Shown: positions 9,695-21,500 of the stretch, in pieces | Layout of the letters: each line of letters starts with the position of its first letter | Numbering within the stretch: position 1 is the first letter of the stretch | Assembly (NCBI GenBank): GCA_032871835.1 | Contig: CM065296.1 | Location: 17,252,001 to 17,316,000, forward strand | Reading direction: 5' to 3' | From: Dipteronia dyeriana | Taxonomy: Eukaryota; Streptophyta; Magnoliopsida; Sapindales; Sapindaceae | DNA: 64,000 nucleotides | Position numbers and translations under genes: made by a program | The notes under the pieces: generated by a model | What the model saw: only the letters and a program-made list of their open reading frames with translations | Databases searched by the model: none | What the model was told of the DNA's origin: nothing

Positions 9695-11272
9695 CATCAA
9701 ATGGCTAATCTAATTTGCTACACTTGTTACACCTCTCAAATAGAACCCAAGAAAATTGATGAAGCTTTAAAAGATGAATTTTGGGTTCTTGCTATGCAAG
9801 GAGAGTTTAACAAATTTAAAAGGAATGAGGTTTGGACTCTAGTTCCTAGTCCCAAGAACATCAATGTGATAGGCACCAAGTGGGTACATAGGAACAAATC
9901 TGATGAGGATGGCAACATTGTGCGAAACAAGGCTAGGCTTGTAGCACAAGGGTACTCTCAAATTGAGGGTATTGACTTTGAGGAGACCTTTGTTCCCGTT
10001 GCTAGGATTGAGTCCATTAGGCTTCTTTTATCCATTTCTTTTTTGCTGCACAAGTTCAAATTATATCAAATGGATGTTAAGAGTGCATTCCTCAATGGTT
10101 TCTTGCAAGAGGAAGTATTTGTTGAGCAACCCAAAGGGTTTGTAGATCCTCACCACCCTAATCATGTCTATCACCTCAACAAAGCTTTGTATGGGTTGAA
10201 ACAAGCACCAGGGGCTTGGTATGAGCGTCTCACCCAATATCTCATAGACAATGGCTACACTAGGGGTAGTGTTGACAAGACTTTATTCATCAAGAAAAAC
10301 AAAGATGAGCTCTTCATAGCTCAAATATATGTAGATGATATAGTCTTTGGTTCCACAAATGACACCAAAGTCCAACAATTTATTGATGTCATGTCTCATG
10401 AGTTTGAGATGAGTCTTGTTGGTGAGTTAAGTTACTTTCTAGGTTTACAAATTAAGCAACTGGATGATGGGATTTTCATATCCCAAGCTAAATATGCCAA
10501 AAACCTAGTGAAGAAATTTGGCCTTGAAAGTGCCAAACATTGTGATACACCCATGAGTACCACTTTGAAGCTAAGCAAGGATGCTAGTGGTAAAAGTGTG
10601 AACCAAACTTTATATCGTGGCATGATTGGTAGCTTGCTCTATTTGGCCGCAAGTAGGCCCGGAATCTATTTTAGTGTGGGTGTTTGTGCTAGATACCAAT
10701 CGGATCCTAAGGAGTCTCATCTCTCTTCCGTTAAGAGAATCATTCGATATGTGAATGGGACATCCAACTATGGGATTTGGTACTCTTTTGACAATAATAC
10801 TAGTCTTGCAGGCTTTAGTGATGCAGATTGGGCAGGAAATTATGATGATAGGAAAAGTACATCGGGCGGTTGCTTTTTCCATGGGAACAATCTTGTCTTT
10901 TGGTTTTGCAAGAAGCAAAATTTGATTTCCTTATCCATGGCTGAAGCTGAATACATTGCTGCTGGGAGTGGATGCACACAACTTCTTTGGATGAAGCAAA
11001 TGCTAATCGACTATGAATTCAATCAAGTTACTCTTACTCTCTTTTGTGATAACATGAGTGCAATTAATATTTCAAAGAATCCGGTTCAGCATTCTAGGAC
11101 TAAGCATATTGACATCCGTCATCATTTCATTAGAGAACTAGTTGAGAGCAAATGCATTGTACTTGAGCATGTAGGTACAAATGATCAACTAGCGGATCTA
11201 TTTACTAAACCCTTAGATGCTACTCGATTCAAGACTCTTAGTAGATCTATTGGCATTTGTTTAATGGAGTGA
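9695..11272 (+). pseudogene. S1 pol part 3: reverse transcriptase and RNase H
   Basis: The reverse transcriptase shows [52 protein letters not shown] and the catalytic box [10 protein letters not shown]. Asp residues in QMDVKSAF and YVDD are intact. RNase H shows [27 protein letters not shown] and [10 protein letters not shown], and the tail [12 protein letters not shown] and ADLFTKPL closes the polyprotein at a stop (11270-11272). About 525 codons are open without interruption, the longest coding stretch in the window. It makes element cDNA from RNA and removes the RNA strand. Confidence 0.95.
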
Positions 11273-12096
11273 TGTGTTGTGGTCTTTGACCCCATATGGG
11301 GAACTCAAGCAAATAGAGTTATTGTATACTTGTTGCATCCATTTTTCTTTAAATGTTTATGCCTCTTTATTGATTGATTGAGTAGCTTGGTTGCACTTAT
11401 AGTATATTGTATTTTTTTAAAATAAGTGTGAACTTTGCTTTGATTACAATCCATGTCATATTTATGTTCGAACATACATTTTTGAACTAGGAGATATACA
11501 TTGGAAGTACATAATTGAATGACCCATAATTATCTCCATGACATGATAATTCTTTAAATGACATGCTATTGAAAAATGATAAAGCATGATTTGATGATTG
11601 CAATTGTTAAATGCAACACATTGTGTGAAAAATGCTAGTGAGACTAAAATGTTTAATCAATGTCTCTCTTTCTTTATTAGTTGAACATGGCTACTATCAT
11701 ACTGGTATTCTCCCGAAAAAATTAAGTAGGGTGCAAAGTTGCTCATGCCATGTTTCACTTATAAAGTTGGATATAGTGCTATTAAAACTTGACATCTATG
11801 AACAATCTATATCCTTGCTTATCTCATGACAAATGGTGAAATTGGTTTGAATTATTTTGGAAACCATTGTCATTTGCTTTGCCAAATACTATTGTTTTTG
11901 GACTTGAATGCAACATGTCTTGTATGCAAAGCATTTTTAACTCACACTTTTTCTTCAAATAAATCTCCTTGTTTCTCTCCTATTAATAGAGTTGCATAAA
12001 TGTGGCTTATATAATTATGCAACAATCTTGTATGCTCTTTTCTTTCTTTGCCTTGAGTGACCCGGTTGGGGACTTCTCCTTTACCTATATCATGAC
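11273..12096 (+). other. S1 3' region after pol, no gene seen
   Basis: AT-rich, with no open frame that resembles a protein. Some Sireviruses carry an extra ORF (often called env-like) at this place; S1 has none that I can support. Confidence 0.6.
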
Positions 12097-12232
12097 AAAA
12101 AGGGGGAGTATCATTGACCTAACATTTTGATGTTAGGGGAGTAGCATGTGTTGGCTTTGAGGGGGAGCATTGCATGAGTGTACTTGTTTGAGGGGGAGAT
12201 TACATGTAGGGGGAGTAACCAGTTGAGGGGGA
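12097..12232 (+). other. Cluster of six G-rich polypurine tracts (S1)
   Basis: G-rich purine tracts at about 12097, 12133, 12159, 12188, 12206 and 12225 read AAAAAGGGGGAG, TTAGGGGAG and GAGGGGGAG-like. Multiple polypurine tracts upstream of the 3' LTR are a described Sirevirus signature and may prime extra plus-strand cDNA. S3 has a matching motif at 56376-56390. Confidence 0.8.
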
Positions 12233-12501
12233 CCATTGCATGAGCATTTCATGATGTCATACTCATATTATTGGATGCAATTGCTTTTGTTTTAGATTCA
12301 CTTGATCATCTCACATGCACTTGGTTTTTGAAAGTGTATTTGTGCTTGCCTTGTGTGTAGGGTTGATAGTTCTACAAGAGATTGAAGACTTGAAGTTTTT
12401 TTTATGTTTATCTCTTTGTAATGTAGAATATCTTCCCGGTGTTTTTCAGTTTTGTTTTGTGAGGATCAATGTGAGTGGTAGTTTTGTCACGAAATAGCCT
12501 A

Positions 12502-12511
12502 ATTGGGAGAT
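12502..12511 (+). other. 3' polypurine tract of S1
   Basis: ATTGGGAGAT lies directly before the TG of the 3' LTR, the expected site of the plus-strand primer. Confidence 0.65.
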
Positions 12512-14100
12512 TGAAAAGTCCTCATTTGTTGATTGGCTTATTTCGCGAACAACCACAATGTTTGTGTTCATGTAAGGGTAGCTTAGGCTCTCAAGACCTC
12601 AAGAGGAGAAGCACCAAAGGTCAAAATTCTTGTGCTTACTTACTTTGAAAAGATAGTTGCACACACTCATATATTCTTGCATAACTCTTGATCATATATG
12701 TTAAGTGTTTTCTTGTGTGCATTTTAGTTTAAATGACTCTTGTTGACCTATTTGCATCTTGCTATGAAAGTTGTATGTCATGCTAGGCATTAAAATAGGA
12801 TGCAATTTCATCACTCTTGAACTTATTGTTTTTTGTGCATTTGAGTGTTAAAAAAAATAGGCCTTGCGCTGGTGGTGCGCTACTCGATAAGTGCACCCCA
12901 CCAGCGCAACATTCACAGTGGACTGTTGCTAGTCATGCGCCACTGAGGTGCGATGCTGCAACCGCGCATAGTTGGAAAAATGTGCATGTGTTGGTGGTGC
13001 GCCACTCGTCTAGCGCAGCCTCACCAGCGTAAACATTCCAATGATTTTGTGCTTGTGTTGCGCCACTGTGCAACGCCTGTTGACCAGCGCCTATTGAAAT
13101 TTTTAGGCAGTGCGCTACTCAACCAGCGCACATCACCAGTGTACAATGAAGAAGCTGGAAAGTTTTTTTCCAAAACGACATCACTTTGTTTGGATCTCAT
13201 ATATATATATATATCTCATTGTCTTAAGATCGTGCAAGAGTTCAATATATCATATATTTTCCTTAGAACGCATTTCAAAGGAAAAACACTTTCAATAACT
13301 CATTTTTAATCACTCAAAGCATTCCCATGTGTATCAAAACTTCATCTTGCATCATCTAAGTTCATATAGAGTGCATCTATGGATAAGGTTGCTTCATCAC
13401 ATCTTGTTTGGTAAGCCCTTCACTATTTTCTTACAAGTTAAGTGTTTTTGCTTGCTAAACCATATCTTTAATTAATTGTATTCTCTTAGAATATTTCTAG
13501 ATACAAATTTAAGATTGTTGTGATGACATGATTGAGTGTTGTATTATGATAGCTTCATAGGATTGATTGATCTATGTTTAGCTAAGCTATTTGAACATGT
13601 TATTTAGCACTTAATATCTAGGATTGCATTAATTGTCATCTTATTATCCTAGAAAACATATAGGGTTTCCTAGCCTTGTTTGTTCATTGAATATCATCAT
13701 ATATTCACTTATGACACTTTATCTCTTCATTGAGAAGTAAGACTTGTGTTGCTTCCAGGAGTACGTAGCTTAAAGCACAAGCAAGATGAACTAGGTTCAC
13801 TTTTACTGGGATTAGATAGTGGTGGTGGATTAAACCGGGATTAGGTTGTAATTCCTTGCCATTAGTGGATTCGAGGTTCTAGTGTGGCGCTCTCATCAGC
13901 CCGTGGTTTTTCCCATTTGGAAGGTTTCCACGTATATCACAAGTGTCATTTATATTTCCGTATATTTACACTTGTGATTGTATTGTAACTAGCTAGGGGC
14001 ATTTTCGTAATCTTGACCTTTAACCAAAATTGGGTAAATTTATTTAAAATATATTCACCCCTTCTAGATTAATATTAAGCACACCATAATATTTGTTTCG
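12512..14100 (+). repeat. 3' LTR of S1
   Basis: It aligns along its whole length with 4326-5923. It starts TGAAAAGTCCTC and ends TTTGTTTCG, so the usual CA end has become CG. The third hairpin is degraded compared with the 5' LTR, while the first is perfect. TATA run at 13199-13214. Confidence 0.94.
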
Positions 14101-14105
14101 AAAAG
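14101..14105. repeat. Right target-site duplication of S1 (AAAAG)
   Basis: It matches 4321-4325 exactly; G1 resumes directly after it. Confidence 0.93.
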
Positions 14106-15154
14106 CATGTTCACTCTTCTGATCCCATTTCATGTTTTTTTCCTGTTTGATGGCTTTGAAGAATGGAAGACATTTGTCGGTAGACCGAGAAATAAACCTG
14201 TTGAGCGCTGCTACCTGCCCTGTCAGGACTTGAACCTGTTTAAATGACGTGGGGGACTCTAGATCCAGGATAGCCTTAATCTTTTCGGGGTTAACCTCTA
14301 TCATTAACCACGAAGCCAAGAAACTTTCCCGCAGTCACCCCAAATGCGCATTTGGAGGGGTTCAATCTCATCTGGTTCTCCCTTAAGATCATGAAGGTTC
14401 TGCGAAGGTTGCCCAGATGGCCTTCAGAGGTTGATGACTTGGTGATTATGTCGTCGATGTACACCTCTATTGATCTTCCAATTTCGGTCTTGAACAGTCG
14501 ATTGACTAACCGTTGATATGTAGCTCCTACGTTTTTAAGCCCAAAAGGCATCACCTTGTAGCAATACAAACCCCGTCCAGTGTTGAAACTAGTATGTTCC
14601 TAGTCAACTGGGTGTATCATAATTTGATTGTATCCTGAAAATGCATCCATGAAGCTCAAGAGTTTGTTTCTAGAGGTGGAGTCAACTAATTGATCAATTT
14701 TTTGTAGAGGAAAACTGTCTTTCGGCCATGCCCGATTGATGTCGGTATAATCTATGCACATGTGCCACTTCCCATTTGCCTTTGTGACCAAGACTACATT
14801 GGCGATCCATTCAGGGTAGTGTGATTATCCGAAGAAGCCAGCTTGGGTCAATTTGTCCACTTCTTTCTGAACCGAAACATTTCTTTCAGTGTTGAAGTGA
14901 TGCCTTTTTTGTTTGATTGGCTTGAAGGTCGGATCCACTGCCAATCAATGAGCAGCCAAAGTCATCGGGATCCAAGGCATTTAGTCGTGGCTCCAAGTAA
15001 AGATGTCACTGAACTATTTGAGGAGCCCGATCAAACTTTCCTTCACTCCCGGCTCAAGGGTGGCTTTGACCATGACAACCTTTGGGGGATCGTTGATTCG
15101 GAGGGATACTTCTTCTATCCCATCCATTGGATGCCCACTAGACAATTCCCTTAT
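14106..15154 (-). pseudogene. Reverse transcriptase region of G1 pol
   Basis: Minus-strand motifs in order: VTKANGKWHMCIDYTDINRA, LLSFMDAFSGYNQI, YKVMPFGLKNVGATYQ and the catalytic box VYIDDIITKS, all Ty3/gypsy reverse transcriptase. The YxDD box is intact (about 14465-14450). The frame has an in-frame stop between 14600 and 14569, and shifts near 14300, after which the connection to RNase H (NPEKIKAILDL) continues to the S1 insertion. The stretch 14792-15154 codes for the linker upstream of the reverse transcriptase, with stops. Confidence 0.9.
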
Positions 15155-15780
15155 CTACTTCTCCTCGTCTGGCACCACAGGATCATCTGCTATATGATTC
15201 GTGGTTCCTTCATCTTCTAAGGTCAATACTGGTGTTGCCCCATCTTGGATCATTGTTATCTGGGTAAATTGTTTTGCAAGAGTTGTTGGGTTGGCAGACA
15301 CTATATAGCATCTCCTGGCTGCTTGCTGGTCACCATGTACTTCCCCCACCTCGTCTCCTACTGGGAACTTCGGGACGTTGTGGTAGATGGATAGAACCCC
15401 TTTCAAAGATGATAAAAATGGCATTCCTAATATTGTATTGTAGGCTGACGGGGTATCCACCACCACGAAGTCTTTCATGACATTCTGTTGGAGAGGAGTG
15501 GCTCTAATGATTACTGGTAGGATTTTTTATCCTACGAGTATGATTGAGTCCCCAGTGAACCCATACAGCGGGGTAGTGCAACTATTGTAACACCACTGTT
15601 TCAAGTTCAGTTTTTCTAAGGTGTCTTTAAATAAGATGTCGACGCCACTGCCTGTGTCAATAAGCACATGGTGCACCATGCAGTTGGCAATCTGTATCGT
15701 GATCACCATAGGATCATCATAAGGCTGCACGGTGTTGTAAACATCCTTTTTGGAGAAAATGATCTGTGATAATTGGGAGG
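15155..15780 (-). pseudogene. Aspartic protease region of G1 pol
   Basis: The active site reads VLIDTGSGVDILF, the DTGS/A type of retroviral-like proteases, near 15650. Downstream VVDTPSAYNTILGMPF is the standard second half of Tat proteases. A stop at 15527-15529 separates the two halves, which share one frame. The protease would cut the Gag-Pol polyprotein. Confidence 0.85.
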
Positions 15781-16861
15781 TGTTGGTTGGCCTCTGGTCA
15801 ACCCTGAAGATATCCCGCCCTTCATCCACATGAGGGACTTTTCTTGTGTGGTTTTTCTTGGAATTATTGGTGGTACCAGTCAGAGTAGGCCCTCCGCTGA
15901 TGGTATGTATTATCTGGATTTGCTGCATCAGATCTGCCTGTTCCCTTTTTCTTTTCTCAGTGTGTTCGCGGATCTCGTCTTGCACTTCCCTTCCAGTCTG
16001 TATGTTATCCCTGACTCGATGTAAGAATTCTACCAAACATCCTCCTCTTATCAAATCCTCAATCTAATTTCATAGGTTATAGCACTCTGAAGTGCTGTGT
16101 CCCACGTTTTCGTGAAAGTCACAATACTTATAATGATTCCTCTTGTCGACGGGGGCTTTCTTGGGTGCGGGCTTCTGTAGTAACCCTTTATCCAGAATGG
16201 CGAGATAGATTATTTCATGGGATACATTTAAGTGAGTGTAATGATCATATTCTCTCTCATCTCGAGCTATTGGAGCCACCATCATAGGAGGAAGCGAATC
16301 CCGCAAAGGAGTTCGTTTTGTGGGATACCTTTCCGACCGGGGTTGAGAAATGGGGAGGCGATACATCAACCAGTTTGAGGGTTTGTTTTGGCTTTTCTAA
16401 GCTTGCTCTGGTTTGGAAGCTTCCTTCTTCTGTCGCTTTACGGTTCTTATACCGTCGTGTTCCATTTTGACCTTGATCTGTTCATCGACTTTAATTTTCT
16501 CCAGAGCCCTATCATAGGCTTCTTGGTAGGTCTCTAGAGGCCGCTTGGAAAAAGACAGGAAAAGCTTGCCTACATACAAGTTCTTCTTGAAATTGGTGAG
16601 GTTTCTTTCTTGGTGAAGACCCCCATCTTGATGACTTCCTTGCGGAAACGCTCGATATAAGCCCAGAGGGTTTCCCTTCTCTCTTGGCTCACGTACTGTA
16701 GATGGATTAGATCCTCCAATCATGGTTGAACTCCCTTGAACTGTGAGCAAAAATCAGTTTACAGTTTCATGAAGGAATCCACACTCCTAGCCGATAGCTT
16801 TCTGAACCAGGTCTTAGCGTAATCCATCAGCGTAGTTGGGAAGATTCGACAAATAGCAACC
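15781..16861 (-). pseudogene. gag of G1, N-terminus missing
   Basis: The capsid block (16750-16397) includes SKRPLETYQEAYDRALEKI. Next comes a Tat-type knuckle in 16369-16070, CDFHENVGHSTSEC, in which His takes the place of the second Cys. Two adjacent stops follow the knuckle (about 16060-16070) and the frame then runs on into protease. At about 16861 homology to G2 and G3 gag stops abruptly and a Sirevirus LTR fragment begins, so the N-terminal half is gone. Confidence 0.8.
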
Positions 16862-17699
16862 ACGGGCTATTTAGAGCGCCACCCTCTATCCTCAAAATCC
16901 ACTATTGAGTAAAAGTTCACAACCTAGATTGACCTCCCGTCTAATCCTCCAGTTACTAACCCTTTCACTCTACCCAACGGGGCTTAATAGCGATTTTGGA
17001 TCACTAGCCTTGTGCACTAACCACTTAGCCACAATCTAAAACAACAATGAAGAGATAATGGCAACCTAAGTGAATTTGCAAGAATATTCAATATGCAAAA
17101 ATGCTAGGTCAATACATTCATGCTTATCTAGGATTAATAATGAAAATTAAAGCAAATCCTAGATATCAATGTTCTAAATGCAAAGGCAAGAAGAATTTGC
17201 TAGAAGGGCAAAATCGTTCTAAATGCTAGCTATCACAAATTAATGCATCTCAACCAACAATCAATACTTAAGCATGTCATAAAAGCAATTTAACATACAA
17301 GCAAGCAATTAGTATGCAATAAAGACTAAAACCCTAGGTATACATGTCTTAGTAATGAAAACATAAAGATCAGAACATGTAGAAAATACCTAGTCATGAA
17401 CAAACAAGAGAGAGATATGCTTGAAAGGTGCTTGATGATTTGGATTTTAAGGAAGGTTGAGTAAAAATGGCTTATTGGAGCTTCTCTCTCTAAAGAACAA
17501 TATCTCTCTCTCAAAAATAGGTTAGGAAGCTCTCAAAAAATGAGTTGGGAAGAAGATGATGTATATATATGAAGCCTAAAGTGAAACTGCATCGTTTTTT
17601 GGCAAAAACGTAACCAAAACGCATTTGGACAGCTGACTGTGCCACGGTCCAGGCAAGTGTCCAGACCGTGGCACAGAGAGCATTAAGTCGTCTGGATAA
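16862..17699 (-). mobile_element. Sirevirus LTR fragment, minus strand
   Basis: The reverse complement aligns with the 3' half of the S2 solo LTR (about 23000-24000): shared hairpin, GAGAGAGA stretch, CCTAGATAAGCAT and a TAGTAACTGGAGG block. TATA region 17562-17570 is 67 bp downstream (in element sense) of a 12-bp-arm hairpin at 17638-17675. Neither end is a true LTR end: the left side joins G1 gag, the right side joins G2 LTR. No target duplication. Confidence 0.75.
17638..17675 (-). promoter_or_regulatory. Perfect 12-bp-arm hairpin in Sirevirus LTR fragment
   Basis: TGTGCCACGGTC (17638-17649) pairs perfectly with GACCGTGGCACA (17664-17675) around a 14-base loop. It occupies the same place relative to the TATA region as the hairpins in S1, S2 and S3. 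Confidence 0.8.
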
Positions 17700-18547
17700 C
17701 ACATTTCTAACGATAAGTGGATCCCCCCCCCATCGATATTCTCCTCCTATTTATACATCAAGTCTAAGGTTTTCCCTTAGCGAGCAAGTCGGAGGTCACC
17801 AAATTTATCTTTCTTCCTTGTTTGACGGGATTTTCTATTTAACGTGATGATCCTGGAGATTAGGTGGAGAATATATTGGTAGGAAAGAGTGTTTGTTTTC
17901 CTTTTAAACTCTTCAATTATGATAGTGTACACGTGGATATTTCTCTTAGTGTCAACGGATAATCTGATGCTCTCTATTAGCCATGTGGTTCCTCAAAGCA
18001 TTGATCTATTGTCATGGCGAGGTACCTCGGGGTACTAGTCTTTTGACGGGGTGCCATAAGGTACCACCATGAGGAGGTGGCACTTGACCAATGGAAATAA
18101 TGAGGACGAGGAATCCAGAGGTACCAGTCTACTAGCAGGATACCCTAGAGTACTATTCTAGTGGTATGGTGCTTGATTGGTTACTCTGTCGAGGTATTTC
18201 GAGGTACCATTCTGGTGGCGAGGAGCTTGGTTGATCTTCCCAGAGCCTTATGATTTTTTAGCAGCTTTGTTGGCTTTTTTCTTCCTGGTACAGAGGTAGA
18301 ATATGTACCTCGATAGTAGTACAGATCGTTATCATGGTGTCTAGGCACCAACTGGGGGTCCGTGAAGGAGCAGAAACTTTATCATACTCTTACAACGACA
18401 TCGAGATCCCTGGGTCGTGCTGGACCTAGTACAGCGAGGTAGGCCACTATGGCTTAGGCCCATCTAATGCTTGGAGGTGCTCTCTGCAGGGTGCTATTTT
18501 TGGTGAAAAATTTCCCTTTGAGCCCTTTCCAAATTTTGCTATTAACA
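17700..18547 (-). repeat. 3' LTR of G2, truncated
   Basis: It aligns with about 30829-31670 of the 5' LTR; the first 260 bp (as read on the plus strand) are missing at the junction with the Sirevirus LTR fragment. The right end is intact (GCTATTAACA). On the minus strand TATAAATA (17748-17755) is the promoter TATA box. Confidence 0.85.
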
Positions 18548-18562
18548 GAAGTCCCCTCTGAC
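18548..18562 (-). other. 3' polypurine tract of G2
   Basis: On the minus strand CAGAGGGGACTTC directly precedes the LTR start TGTTAATAGC. The same tract occurs in G3 at 34938-34952. Confidence 0.65.
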
Positions 18563-18956
18563 TTGAACACTGGTGATTGAGTTAGGGTTGGAGTTAGATT
18601 TCCTATCTCGCTTGGAAAATTTTCCATTTTTGAATAGGTTTCTAGAATCTAGAAATAATTCTTCTCATTAATGTAGCAGCCATGTGTTAAGCTAGGAGAT
18701 GTTTCCCATTTAAAAAAGACGACGTTTTTGGTGGCATACAGGTATCGAGGTAAAAATCTCATCTCATCGATCACACTACCATTATAGATTACCACGATAT
18801 CACTTTTATATATACCTAGCTACTTCTTTTCATTTCCCTCATGCCTTCAAAAATCCCTTCTTCCAAATTTCAAACATCATTAAGCTTTATATTCTCTTCA
18901 CTTTTCTCTAGTTTTCTCTTTTTTCGCGTCTTTCTAACTTCAAATCCACCATTGAT
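18563..18956 (+). other. 5' flank of the G2 antisense gene
   Basis: No gene. The stretch lies between the 3' polypurine tract and the first ATG of the antisense gene and ends in a pyrimidine-rich leader (CTTTTCTCTAGTTTTCTC). Any antisense promoter should lie here or in the 3' LTR; ACTTTTATATATACC near 18802 is a TATA candidate on the plus strand. Confidence 0.4.
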
Positions 18957-21500
18957 ATGTCCAAATCCAATCACAATAGCATCGAGAGGTTGATGGAAGG
19001 TGACTCCATGAGGCTCGCTGATAAGAAATGAGATCGGGAAGAAGATAGCGGGGAAAGCAACGCCCCACCTCTGTAAATGCAACGTCGCTCTAGCCAGAAC
19101 GTCGCCATTGGGGCTGACTTCTCAAACAATCCAGATGCCCTACTTGAAATTATCGAAAGAGACTCAGTGGGGAGTCATGCGAGGTTGAGGCTATAGAGGG
19201 TCGGGTCGAGGCCACCGCCTTTACAGTAGAAGGGGTACTAACCCTCCTGTATGATTTTAGAATCATCCCTGATTCCACTCCCGCCGTCGAATTGATCAAT
19301 CCTCTGAGAGAGAGGTTTGCAATTTTAGATATCATATCTATTACTGTACCTTACAGAAACTATGGTGTATCCACTCCTCTACCCGGTGTGTGTCCCATCC
19401 ACATCGCGGCTTTCAAAGCAGAGTCCCTTCTTCCCTCTATTGGTAGGGCCCTTCATGCATTGCAGCTCACCCCCTTCAATTGACACCCGATTTCTGGAGA
19501 CACCTAGTTGGTTTTCTCATCCTATGGAAGGAACTAATGAGGGTATCGATCGGGAACCAAAACTGGACGAGTTGGCATCTCTTTTCCAGGTTACTGCTAA
19601 CTCCTCTGGTTCAAGGGGACAGCTCTACCATCGGATGAAGAACCGTCTGAACTTCATAATCCTTGATGCTACCCAGAAAGATAACCCTTAGAAGGGAGAA
19701 TTGGTGATGTTGAGTGGAGAATGGGTGAGCTCGATCTTCATCGAGGGCACCGAATATAGGTCCCAACCCGGTTTAGTGGCAAGCCAACCTGGGAAAAAAT
19801 TCTCATTGCTACAAAGTCTAGGGCGATTCTATAGGCAATCATTGTGCAGGAACTTTATTAACCTAAGGCATCCCACCTCAGATGCCTACGAAACCAGTCG
19901 GGTGAATCGATATCTGTGCATTTCTCCTGCTACCCTAGATGTGTCAAATCTTTCTGCTTTTGTTACCTTGGAATCCTCATTTGTCATTTGTTTATTCTAA
20001 TCCCTTATTGAATTGTGCAGTTTTAGCTATTCTGTTACTATCTCAGCAGGAGCCTAGGTTACTGGATGATATTCTTCCTTTGCCAGGTCCTACCCCACTT
20101 AGGTCTTCTATTACTCAAGCTATTATGACTCCTCCTTCTTCTCGTGCGATTAGAGGTAGTGGGCATACCCCTACTAGGATCCCCAGGGCACTCTTACCAG
20201 GCCTTCTGGTCCTACCTCTCAGATGGATGTGTTCACTTTCTGGCTGACTAGGGTAAAGGGTCAAGGCTCCGCTGCTTCGACTCTGTTGTTTCTCTTACTG
20301 CAGTCGCCTCTACTTCTATAGCAACTACTCCCATTCCATCTCTTCCACCTGCTTAAGTTCCTTCCCGAGCTGACGTGGGTTTTGAGACAACAGCTACTAC
20401 CACATCAATATCTTCTTAAGGGAAAAATCGACCTCGACCTCAACAAGGGATTTCAGGCCAGAACGAGGTCATAGAGTGGTTTATTCTATCTTGTTCTGGT
20501 GTAGGCCTTACTACGATGACCTCAATGCCCTTTGAGGTTCTGCTCACCAAGAGTGCTTCCTTTGTTATTGAGGTAAGTGTGTTACCATATCCTATCTCGT
20601 TTTTATTTTAGCTTTCACATAACTGGTATCTCTGTATCGACTAATATGGTTTCTGTGTATTACAGAATTTCAAGTATAATGTAGCGGTGAGTCACCAGAT
20701 GGCCTCGCTGAGGACTCATGCTGAGAAGGCTGAGTCTGACATTACGGTCGCCAGAGGGGAGCTTGACCAAACCATGGGCGTATTGTAGGCGGTGAAGCTT
20801 AACCTGAATGAGATCGAGAAGGTACTGGAGGATGCACACTATGACTTGGAGAGGTTGAAATCCTCTATTGATCAAGAAACCCTTGTGTATGAGCGACGAG
20901 GCATGGTAAAAAGCAACTGGAGGAAAAGAGATAAGGTGTAGAAGACAGAAAATCAATCTTTTTGTGCTCAAGTGGCCAACTTGGAAGCTGAGGTTGACTC
21001 CTCTTTTCGTGATAGGTACCTTTACACGATGTTTCAGACGGCAGAAGCTCTACCACCTCATTTCACATTGTCCCTTATTACTGATTGGAACCAGTATGAA
21101 ATTCTGGAGACAGCATAGAAGTTGTCTAATCTGACTGGTGACAGGGCAGGTCCCTCTAGAGCTATTGGTGTTGATGAAGGTGTTGATGATGAAGAGCAAA
21201 AATCTGGGATCATAGAGGTTTTACCTACTCTAAGGGTGGTTGAAGAAGAGCTGGTCGCTACTCAAGGCGTAATGAAGGATCAACGTACCCCTAACAAAGT
21301 AGCAGAAGACCAAGCTAATATAGCCTTGGCAAAGGCTGTGACTGGCGAAGCCAGTGGAGGAGCAGCTTGAGGCAAGGGCTACTCCGGCTTCTCAGACTGA
21401 GAGAGTTCCTCTTGAGATCCTAGCTGATATTGCCCAGGTGCTGATCGAAGAGCAAGCTGTGGTGTAAAAGGAAGGTGAGCAACCACTATAGGAGTAAGTT
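18957..21500 (+). pseudogene. Antisense gene of G2 (spliced, gypsy-type transposon family-like)
   Basis: It reads opposite to gag-pol. I chose the ATG at 18957 because the product starts MSKSN, like MSKVS in G3. The first exon, to about 19940, has stops but keeps a block with YDFRIIPDST, PIHIAAFKAE, LASLFQVTANSSGSRGQ and NRLNFIIL. This resembles the 'putative gypsy type transposon' family, whose function is unknown. Exon 2 is Ser/Thr/Pro-rich. A clear intron runs 20573-20665 (GTAAGT...ACAG). Exon 3 codes for a charged coiled coil and an acidic tail. An intron before about 20022 (ending TGTGCAG) is likely. The family match is from memory of its pattern. Confidence 0.68.

Larger units (their letters stand above)
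4326..14100 (+). mobile_element. S1: complete Sirevirus-like Ty1/copia retrotransposon
   Basis: The 9775-bp element has LTRs of 1598 and 1589 bp, a primer-binding site just after the 5' LTR, gag, then protease, integrase, reverse transcriptase and RNase H in the Ty1/copia order, six G-rich tracts and a 3' polypurine tract. Long LTRs, a gag with a coiled-coil acidic C-terminus, LTR hairpins and multiple polypurine tracts point to the Sirevirus lineage. Over the first 297 aligned LTR bases I count 19 mismatches (about 6%). It is broken by stops and frameshifts in gag and two stops in pol. It inserted into G1 RNase H with an AAAAG duplication. Confidence 0.95.
565..16861 (-). mobile_element. G1: truncated Tat-lineage Ty3/gypsy element, split by S1
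   Basis: Minus-strand gag (16.8-15.7 kb), protease, reverse transcriptase (to 14.1 kb), RNase H, archaeal-type RNase H and integrase (4.3-2.1 kb) follow the Tat order. A 99-bp minisatellite and the 3' end of a plus-strand antisense gene lie to the left. S1 splits the copy at 4325/14106; removing S1 makes the flanks read through like the homologous stretch of G5 near 63920-64000. Both LTRs and the N-terminal part of gag are missing: the right side ends in gag at about 16861, the left side inside the antisense gene. Both truncation points are set by homology and may be off by tens of bases. Confidence 0.85.

Noticed and set aside
14843..16067. Plus-strand open frames opposite G1 gag and protease
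   Set aside because: They run antisense to recognised domains and resemble nothing; low stop density follows from the coding strand.
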